Shown: positions 1-5,090 of the stretch, one piece after another
How the letters are laid out: every line of letters starts with the position of its first letter
How positions within the stretch are numbered: the first letter of the stretch is position 1
From: DASPKW01 sp038244055
GTDB lineage: Bacteria; Planctomycetota; Phycisphaerae; Tepidisphaerales; Tepidisphaeraceae
Length of the DNA stretch: 9,581 nucleotides
Assembly (NCBI GenBank): GCA_038244055.1
Contig: JBBRTW010000265.1
Span: 1-9,581 of the forward strand
Direction of reading: 5' to 3'
Translations under genes and position numbers: made by a program
Notes under the pieces: generated by a model
What the model was told of the DNA's origin: nothing
The model's input: the letters and a program-made list of their open reading frames with translations, nothing else
The model's database searches: none

Positions 1-1
1 G

Positions 2-667
2 ACCATGCTCGCCAAAGCCACCGCCGGCGAGCTCGAAGCCACCTTTTTCAAAGTCTCCCCGGCCGACATGCTCTCCAAATGGGTCGGCGAGGCCGAGCAG
101 AACATCAAGAAACTTTTCGACGCCGCCTTCGCCGAAAAGCGCGCGGTCATTTTCATCGATGAGATCGAGGCGCTGGTGCCCGCGCGCAAGGATGAAGGTT
201 CCTCGGTTATGCAGCGGGTCGTCCCGCAGATTCTCCAGGGGATGGAAGGGTTCGATCAGAAAAAAGACCAGCGGGCGGTGCTCTTCATGGGCGCAACCAA
301 CGTCCCCTGGCAGCTCGACCCGGCCGTCCTCCGTCCCGGGCGCTTCGATGAAAAAGTCTACATCCCCCTCCCCGACCTCCCCGCCCGCCGGAAGATGCTC
401 GAAATCTATCTCGGCAAGCGGCCGCTGGAAGAGAACATGAACCTCGACCTGCTGGCCGACAAGCTCCAGGGATTCAGCGGCGCGGACATCAAATACATCT
501 GCGACCGCTCGGCCACCATTCCCTTCCTCAAGAGCGTGGCCACCGGCAACGAAGGCCCGATCACCGATGAGATCATCGCCGATGTGATTCAGTCGACGCC
601 GAGAAGTGTCACCAGGGAGATGCTGGAGCGGTTCGAGAAGTGGGCGGCGGAATCGGCATCGGCGTGA
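2..667 (+). CDS. AAA ATPase of the Vps4/p97/spastin type, C-terminal part (5' end outside window)
   Basis: This is the C-terminal 222 residues of an AAA ATPase, which uses ATP hydrolysis to thread or remodel a protein substrate. The reading frame is open to the window edge and begins T-M-L-A-K-A, the residues that follow GK in a Walker A motif, so the P-loop and N-terminal domain lie upstream. The ATG at 5 is therefore internal. Counting from that ATG, a pore-loop segment SKWVGEAE is at about 24-31, Walker B IFIDEIEAL at 49-57, sensor 1 GATN at 96-99, the arginine-finger segment LRPGRFD at 109-115, and the sensor-2 region GFSGADIKYIC at 156-166. The C-terminal helix ending in ERFEKW resembles the end of Vps4/p97-type domains. 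The aromatic KWVG pore loop also points to that group rather than FtsH, and there is no zinc protease domain. The substrate cannot be told from this fragment. The gene ends 57 bp before the next gene. Confidence 0.9.
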   Translation, partial: TMLAKATAGELEATFFKVSPADMLSKWVGEAEQNIKKLFDAAFAEKRAVIFIDEIEALVPARKDEGSSVMQRVVPQILQGMEGFDQKKDQRAVLFMGATNVPWQLDPAVLRPGRFDEKVYIPLPDLPARRKMLEIYLGKRPLEENMNLDLLADKLQGFSGADIKYICDRSATIPFLKSVATGNEGPITDEIIADVIQSTPRSVTREMLERFEKWAAESASA

Positions 668-724
668 GGAAGAGACGCAACTTCCCATTGACTTTTCCAC
701 CCCCTCCAAGCGACGATATCCCCC

Positions 725-1375
725 ATGTCATCATTTAACCCGCCTCCCGCCGGCTACTATGGCGGACCGATGCAGCCTCTCAATCCCAACCCGCGCCCCG
801 GCTCGGTCACCACCGTCGCCATCCTGGCGATCATTTATGGATCGATCATGGTGCTGCTGTGCGGCGGGTGCGGCCTGTTGCAGCAGTTCATGACGATAGG
901 TCCCAAGAACGCCTCCGCTGAAGAACTCAAGCAGATGACCGCGGCCGCCACGATTGGCAGTTCGGTTGGCTACCTGCTTCTGGGCTCGCTTTCCCTGGCC
1001 GGCGGCATCGGCGCTCTCTCGCTCAAGCCCGCCGCGCGGGGAATGCTGATGGCGTACAGCATTATTTCCATCGTCTTCTGCGTCGGAATGCTGATTCTGT
1101 ATTTCGCCTACACGGGCCCGCTCACCGAGAAGTTCATCAGCAAAATCATGGCCGAAGAACGCGCCAAGAGCGGCGGGGCAGCTCCCGATATGACGGGGCT
1201 TATTAAGGGCGGGCAGATCGTCGGCATCGTGATCACGGCGCTGTTCAACGTCGGGCTGCCCATCGTCTACATGGCTCTCTTGAGCACAGAGAGGGCCAAA
1301 GCCGCCTTCGCCGGCGGCGGCCAGGGCGGCGGCGGGTATCCGCCGCAGAATCAGGGCGGTTATTACCAGCAGTGA
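725..1375 (+). CDS. Small four-helix membrane protein with Pro/Gly/Tyr-rich tails
   Basis: This is a 216-residue predicted inner-membrane protein of unknown function. The N-terminal 26 residues are rich in Pro, Gly and Asn (PPPAGYYGGP, NPNPRPG). Four hydrophobic segments follow at about 28-54, 77-100, 106-129 and 163-187. A soluble, mildly charged loop (about 131-160) separates the third and fourth segments. The C-terminus is a Gly-rich run followed by YPPQNQGGYYQQ. No catalytic motif is visible. A CGGCG cysteine pair sits inside the first helix (residues 46 and 49), but nothing suggests metal binding. The architecture is common among uncharacterised bacterial membrane proteins. The ATG lies 57 bp after the AAA gene with no clear Shine-Dalgarno (the leader is pyrimidine-rich), so co-transcription with the AAA gene is possible but unproven. 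Coding is supported by length, coherent hydrophobic segments and high-GC third positions. Confidence 0.8.
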   Translation: MSSFNPPPAGYYGGPMQPLNPNPRPGSVTTVAILAIIYGSIMVLLCGGCGLLQQFMTIGPKNASAEELKQMTAAATIGSSVGYLLLGSLSLAGGIGALSLKPAARGMLMAYSIISIVFCVGMLILYFAYTGPLTEKFISKIMAEERAKSGGAAPDMTGLIKGGQIVGIVITALFNVGLPIVYMALLSTERAKAAFAGGGQGGGGYPPQNQGGYYQQ

Positions 1376-1395
1376 GATTGGCTTTGCGCGGGGGG

Positions 1396-1461
1396 CATGC
1401 CCAGACGAGCCGACTAAGGGGCGCGGCGGAAGGGGCTTTTGGGGCGGCTCGTCAGGGCATG
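1396..1461. terminator. Long imperfect hairpin between convergent genes (candidate bidirectional terminator)
   Basis: The arms are CATGCCC-A-GACGAGCCG (1396-1412) and CGGCTCGTC-A-GGGCATG (1445-1461). They give a 9+7 bp stem with one A/A mismatch and a 32-nt purine-rich loop. It lies between the ends of the membrane-protein gene (1375) and rimO (1492), where a terminator for both would be expected. No U-run follows on either strand, so intrinsic termination is uncertain, and it may instead be a dispersed repeat or an mRNA 3'-end stabiliser. A 9-bp direct repeat GGCACCCAA (1461-1469 and 1479-1487) adjoins it. Confidence 0.45.
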
Positions 1462-1491
1462 GCACCCAAAATCGATTGGGCACCCAAGCAA

Positions 1492-3153
1492 TTATCCTTT
1501 GACGACGGCCAGGCTCCGGCCTTTCTTCCGCGCCACCGTCGCCACCAGATCGTACGCCTGAAAATCCGTCACCTTCGCATCCACCATCTGCCCCGTGTGC
1601 AGGTCCTTGCCGTGGACGAAGACCACCGAATCGATATCCGGCGCTTGCGACTGCGTGCGGGCGACGTAGCCATCTTCCTCATCGCGCCCGGCCGGGCGAT
1701 CGATGAGGACTTCCACCGACTGCCCCACCATCGCCCTCGCCTTGGCGAAGGCGACTTCCTGCTGCACCAGCATCAATTCTTCCACCCGCGCCTGTTTGAC
1801 TGAATCCGGCAGTTGATCTTCCATCCGCCCCATGGGCGTGCCCGACTCCTGCGAGAAGGGGAAGACCCCCATCATGTCGAATCCGAAATCCTTCACGAAC
1901 CCGACCAGTTCCTTGTGCTGCTGCTCCGTCTCACCCGGCGTGCCGGCGATAAACGTTGTGCGGATCGCGATGCCGGGAACCCACTTGCGGAGTTTGGCGA
2001 GCAGCGTTTCGATTTCCTTACGCGTCACCCGCCGCTTCATCTTCGCGAGGATCGGATCGCTGATGTGCTGCAGGGGCATGTCGATGTATTTCACCACCCG
2101 CTGGCTGTCGGCGATGGTCTTGATCATCTCATCGGTGAAGCAGGAGGGATAGGCGTACATCAGACGCACCCAGCGCACATCGCGATCGAGTTGCGTATCG
2201 AGGGTTTTGAGCAGGCCGGACAGGCCGGGCCCATAATTGATATCGGTGCCGTAGGAAGTCGTATCCTGCCCGATCAGGTTGAGTTCCACCGCGCCATCGG
2301 CCGAGAGCTCGCGCGCCTCCAGGAGAATCTGCTCGATCGGCTTGGAGCGCATCGGCCCGCGAATCGAGGGAATCGTGCAGAACGTACACCCCTGGTTGCA
2401 CCCTTCGCTCATGCGTAAATACGCGTAATGCCGAGGCGTAAGCCGAAACCGCGCCCGATCGTTTTCGAAGACAGGCAGGCGGTTGGTTTTGGTTTCACGC
2501 GGGCGGGTCAATTGCGCGCTGTCCGTTGTCCGTTGTCCGTTGTCCGTTGTTGATGTTCGATGGCCTTTTGCAACTGACAACGGACCACTGACAACGGACG
2601 AATGACCTTCTCGCTTCTCGCTTCTAACTTCTAACTTCTGCGCATTTCCACCTGAACCCTGAACCCTGAACCCTGAACCCTTCGTGGCCGCCTCCGCAAG
2701 TTCCCTCGACAAATCGTGATACTTCCCCAGGAAATGCCCATGCTCCTGCCGCGGGTTCTCCTTGCCGCGCACCGCCTCCACAATATGCTCGCGATCGAAC
2801 ACGCCCACCAGCCGATCGATCCCCGGTTCATCGGCCAACAGCTTGGTCTTATGCCGCTGCACCAGGCATCCCGCCACCACCACGCGTTTGCAAACCCCAT
2901 CCTCCTTCATCTTCACCGCATCGCGAATTTCCTTCATCGATTCGGTCTTCGACGCTTCCAGAAATCCGCAGGTGTTGATGATGATCGCATCGGCCTGGCT
3001 GGGATCCGAGGTCAGCGCCAGCCCATCCTCCGCCAGCAATCCGAGCATCCGCTCGCTATCCACCAGGTTCTTCGGGCAACCCAGCGATACAAACGCAACC
3101 GTGCGGATCTTCTTATCCGCCTTGGACTTAGTCTTCTTGGCCGGCTGGGCCAT
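1492..3153 (-). CDS. rimO: Ribosomal protein S12 (Asp) methylthiotransferase RimO, carrying an in-frame repeat insert
   Basis: RimO is a cytoplasmic radical-SAM enzyme with two 4Fe-4S clusters that adds a methylthio group to a conserved aspartate of ribosomal protein S12. The 553-residue product has the N-terminal methylthiotransferase domain with cluster cysteines C26 (SLGCPKNLVDSE), C62 (NTCGF) and C96 (AGCL). The radical-SAM motif C252-x3-C256-x2-C259 lies in SEGCNQGCTFCTIPS, IDMPLQH is near 358-364, and a TRAM-like C-terminal domain starts at about 475. The IDMPLQH and SLGCPKN motifs favour RimO over the tRNA enzyme MiaB. The protein is about 110 residues longer than usual for the family (about 440). 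Residues 159-215 are encoded by a heptamer-repeat element inserted between the methylthiotransferase and radical-SAM domains, and all catalytic cysteines are intact. A Lys-rich N-terminal tail (1-15) accounts for part of the rest. The start is set by an AAGGAG 5 nt upstream of ATG. The gene is convergent with its 3' neighbour and divergent from folC. Confidence 0.95.
   Translation of the reverse strand: MAQPAKKTKSKADKKIRTVAFVSLGCPKNLVDSERMLGLLAEDGLALTSDPSQADAIIINTCGFLEASKTESMKEIRDAVKMKEDGVCKRVVVAGCLVQRHKTKLLADEPGIDRLVGVFDREHIVEAVRGKENPRQEHGHFLGKYHDLSRELAEAATKGSGFRVQGSGGNAQKLEVRSEKREGHSSVVSGPLSVAKGHRTSTTDNGQRTTDSAQLTRPRETKTNRLPVFENDRARFRLTPRHYAYLRMSEGCNQGCTFCTIPSIRGPMRSKPIEQILLEARELSADGAVELNLIGQDTTSYGTDINYGPGLSGLLKTLDTQLDRDVRWVRLMYAYPSCFTDEMIKTIADSQRVVKYIDMPLQHISDPILAKMKRRVTRKEIETLLAKLRKWVPGIAIRTTFIAGTPGETEQQHKELVGFVKDFGFDMMGVFPFSQESGTPMGRMEDQLPDSVKQARVEELMLVQQEVAFAKARAMVGQSVEVLIDRPAGRDEEDGYVARTQSQAPDIDSVVFVHGKDLHTGQMVDAKVTDFQAYDLVATVARKKGRSLAVVKG
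2508..2680 (-). repeat. Composite heptamer-repeat element, copy 1, in frame inside rimO
   Basis: Read on the + strand, the element runs TCAATTG, CGCGCTG, then four GTCCGTT units (2521-2548), then a 22-nt spacer (2549-2570). A 29-bp block of CAACTGA/CAACGGA/CCACTGA units follows (2571-2599), then 8 nt, two TTCTCGC and two TTCTAAC (2608-2635), a 15-nt spacer, and four CCTGAAC (2651-2678). The GTCCGTT tract and the AACGGAC-bearing block are imperfect inverted repeats about 28 bp long, so the region can fold into a hairpin. In rimO it encodes residues of about 159-215. These include GFRVQGSG, KLEVRSEKREG, SVVSGPLSVA and STTDNGQRTTD, and look unrelated to RimO. A second copy is at 9400-9581. Confidence 0.9.
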
Positions 3154-3158
3154 CGTTT

Positions 3159-3164
3159 CTCCTT
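3159..3164 (-). promoter_or_regulatory. Shine-Dalgarno of rimO
   Basis: On the minus strand AAGGAG lies 5 nt before the ATG at 3153. It is one of the few strong Shine-Dalgarno sequences in the window and fixes the rimO start. Confidence 0.8.
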
Positions 3165-3189
3165 AAGCGCGCACCATCAGAACCATGGA

Positions 3190-3207
3190 ATTGGGGAAAC
3201 CCCCAAT
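3190..3207. other. Short GC hairpin at the start of the rimO leader
   Basis: ATTGGGG (3190-3196) and CCCCAAT (3201-3207) form a 7-bp stem with an AAAC tetraloop. It overlaps the predicted rimO transcription start, so it could be a 5'-end stem in the mRNA or a small operator. Its role is unknown. Confidence 0.4.
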
Positions 3208-3233
3208 ATATCGCATACGACGGCAAACGTCAG
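3205..3233 (-). promoter_or_regulatory. Candidate sigma-70-type promoter of rimO
   Basis: On the minus strand the -35-like box is CTGACG (3228-3233) and the -10-like box is TATATT (3205-3210), with exactly 17 bp between them. They match the consensus at 4/6 and 5/6 positions. The predicted start is near 3198, about 45 nt before the rimO ATG. This is a sequence match only. Confidence 0.5.
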
Positions 3234-3375
3234 AGGATTGCGCCCGCATTCGTTTTTTCACATATACGGCAACAAGTGATTGTGTGTAAGCTATTACTTC
3301 CCAGAGCGCTCCTCGGGTCCGGGAAATATATCCAGGTATGGATCGAGGCGGGCTGCAGTTCGCGGCGTCAGAGAT

Positions 3376-3418
3376 TGTCAGGGAGAATCCGGGATGTACG
3401 GTAAGTGTCAGGGAGAAT
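3376..3418. repeat. Pair of 13-bp direct repeats TGTCAGGGAGAAT
   Basis: Perfect copies lie at 3376-3388 and 3406-3418, 30 bp apart start to start. Repeated 13-mers that begin TGTC resemble the multiple binding repeats near the ends of some IS families such as IS21. No transposase gene is present here, so the pair could be a solo transposon end or relic, or a pair of regulator sites. It lies about 100 bp upstream of folC. Confidence 0.45.
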
Positions 3419-3481
3419 TGGGCTTGGACTACGCGCTGAATCGTCCTAACGCCCTGTAGTTGCTGTAATTGTGAACGAAAT

Positions 3482-3510
3482 TTGTATCGGCCTGCCAAAA
3501 CTGCTAAAAT
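3482..3510 (+). promoter_or_regulatory. Candidate folC promoter
   Basis: A -35-like TTGTAT (3482-3487), 17-bp spacing and a -10-like TAAAAT (3505-3510) would place the transcription start near 3517, only a few nucleotides before ATG 3521. There is no Shine-Dalgarno before that ATG, which would fit a leaderless or near-leaderless mRNA. This is a sequence match only. Confidence 0.4.
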
Positions 3511-3520
3511 CACCCCACTT

Positions 3521-5074
3521 ATGCCGCTCTCCGCCAAAACCACCCGCGTGACCGCCCGACGCCGCACCCCCGCATTGGCCTCCCGGCCTGCAAAAGCGGC
3601 CCACAGCTTTCCCCGCGAAAAGGCTCACACCATCAAGAAAACAATCCCCGCCAAGCATGCGCCGGCCCCGGAAGCCGTTAAAGAGGCGAAAACACCGGTT
3701 CCGGCCCCCGGAGGCGGCATTGGCTTCACCAAGGCGGTGCGATTTCTCGAATCCCTGACCGATTACGAGCGCCTTCGCATCGTCCGCTATAACTCCGATA
3801 ATTTCGATCTGGAACGTATGCGAAGCCTGCTCAAGAAACTGGGCAACCCGCATGACCATTTCAAATCCGTGCATATCGCCGGCACCAAGGGCAAAGGCTC
3901 CACCTGCGCCATGGTCGCCAACATGCTCCAGGCCAATGGCTTGAAGGTCGGCCTCTACACCAGCCCGCACCTGGTCGATATTCGCGAACGCATCTGCGTC
4001 AACGGGGAGATGATCTCCCACGCCGATTTCGCGCGGCTGGTTCGCCTGGTCGAGCCGATCGTCATGAAGGCCAAGCCGATGCCGACGTTCTTCGACGTCC
4101 TCACGGCCGTCGCCTTCAAATACTTCGCCGAGTCGAAGATCGATATCGCCGTGGTCGAGACCGGCCTGGGCGGGCGTCTGGATTCAACCAACGTCCTCAA
4201 GCCGGAAGTGACGGCCGTCACTTCGATCTCCAAGGACCACATGCAGCAGTTGGGGCATACGCTCCCCAAGATCGCCGAAGAGAAGGCGGGGATTTTCAAG
4301 ACGGGTGTTCCGGCGGTTACCGTCAGCCAGGATCCCGAGGTCGAGCGCGTGTTGCAGCGGACGGCCGAGAAAGTCGGCGCGCCCTTCGACATCACCGGCA
4401 AGTCGATCGAGTTCAGCTACCGCTTCGAAGCCACTCGCATGCTCGGCCCTCACAACCGCATCTGCCTCACCACCGCCAATTCCCGCTTCGAACACCTGGC
4501 CGTCCCACTCATGGGCGAACACCAGGCCATCAACTGCGGTCTGGCGCTGGCGGTGATCGACAAACTCAAGACGCGCGGTTTCGCGCTATCGGATGCCAAG
4601 GCAATGGAGGGGCTGAACAAGACCACCATGGCCGGGCGGATGGAAGTCATCGCCCAGAACCCGCGCGTGCTGGTGGATGGAGCGCATAACGCCGCCAGCG
4701 TCGATTCGCTGATGAAGGCGGTCGGTCAGCACATTCCGTACGATTCGATGGTGGTCATCTTCGGCTGCTGCGCGGACAAAGACGTCCCGGGCATGCTGGA
4801 GCGCATCACCAGCGGCGCCGATAAGGTGATCTTCACCAACGTGGACTCGATCCGCACCGCCAACCCCGAAGAACTGGCCGCCCGCTACGTCGAGCTTTAC
4901 GGCAAGATGGCCCAGGTCGCCCCGACCCTCGAAGGCGCGCTCTCGATCGCCAATCGCGCCGTCACGCGCGAGGATTTGATCTGCATCACCGGCAGCTTCT
5001 ATCTCGTCGGCCAGGCCAAGCGCTATTTCGCCGCCAAAGCCGCGGCGGGGCCTTCGGCGGAGCGGATGTATTGA
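3521..5074 (+). CDS. folC: Folylpolyglutamate synthase / dihydrofolate synthase FolC with N-terminal extension
   Basis: FolC is a cytoplasmic Mur-ligase-family enzyme. It joins glutamate to dihydropteroate and/or adds further glutamates to folates at the cost of ATP. Numbered from ATG 3521 (517 residues), the P-loop HIAGTKGKGS is at about 118-127 and TSPHLVDIRERI at 147-158. The ligase signature ETGLGGRLDSTN is at 213-224 and the SxSKDHMQ.LG segment begins at about 235. GEHQAIN is at 332-338, DGAHN (C-terminal domain) at 386-390 and GSFYL at 491-495. The core is complete and normal. The first 65 or so residues are an Ala/Lys/Arg/Pro-rich, probably disordered tail not usual for FolC (about 430 residues). 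No in-frame ATG lies between 3521 and the core, and an upstream TTG at 3482 overlaps the candidate promoter, so 3521 is preferred. The next gene starts 16 bp downstream. Whether it has one or both activities cannot be decided by eye. Confidence 0.95.
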   Translation: MPLSAKTTRVTARRRTPALASRPAKAAHSFPREKAHTIKKTIPAKHAPAPEAVKEAKTPVPAPGGGIGFTKAVRFLESLTDYERLRIVRYNSDNFDLERMRSLLKKLGNPHDHFKSVHIAGTKGKGSTCAMVANMLQANGLKVGLYTSPHLVDIRERICVNGEMISHADFARLVRLVEPIVMKAKPMPTFFDVLTAVAFKYFAESKIDIAVVETGLGGRLDSTNVLKPEVTAVTSISKDHMQQLGHTLPKIAEEKAGIFKTGVPAVTVSQDPEVERVLQRTAEKVGAPFDITGKSIEFSYRFEATRMLGPHNRICLTTANSRFEHLAVPLMGEHQAINCGLALAVIDKLKTRGFALSDAKAMEGLNKTTMAGRMEVIAQNPRVLVDGAHNAASVDSLMKAVGQHIPYDSMVVIFGCCADKDVPGMLERITSGADKVIFTNVDSIRTANPEELAARYVELYGKMAQVAPTLEGALSIANRAVTREDLICITGSFYLVGQAKRYFAAKAAAGPSAERMY

Positions 5075-5090
5075 TTTCGGCTCCAACAAT

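Larger units (their letters stand above)
3154..3520. other. Divergent intergenic region between rimO and folC
   Basis: No convincing gene lies in these 367 bp, which look less GC-rich than the flanking genes. The region contains the rimO Shine-Dalgarno, a candidate rimO promoter (3205-3233), a short hairpin (3190-3207), a pair of 13-bp direct repeats (3376-3418) and a candidate folC promoter (3482-3510). A minus-strand open frame across it shows no protein-like pattern and is treated as chance. No RNA gene was recognised. Confidence 0.7.

Noticed and set aside
731..1483. Long minus-strand open frame opposite the membrane protein gene
   Set aside because: It mirrors a GC-rich gene in antisense, with His/Arg/Pro-heavy composition and no domain pattern; the plus frame has coherent membrane helices.
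1813..2418. Plus-strand frames opposite rimO
   Set aside because: They are antisense shadows of a clearly recognised enzyme gene, with His/Arg-rich composition.
2508..2680. CRISPR array
   Set aside because: The units are 7 bp in uninterrupted tandem, with no 25-40 bp repeats separated by unique spacers and no cas genes.
2508..2680. Assembly artefact or frameshifted pseudogene in rimO
   Set aside because: The frame is intact across the insert, all catalytic motifs remain, and the second copy is framed the same way in another gene.
3163..3567. 134-residue minus-strand frame across the rimO/folC intergenic region
   Set aside because: It overlaps the rimO start and the folC start, has no Shine-Dalgarno or protein-like pattern, and reads through the direct repeats.
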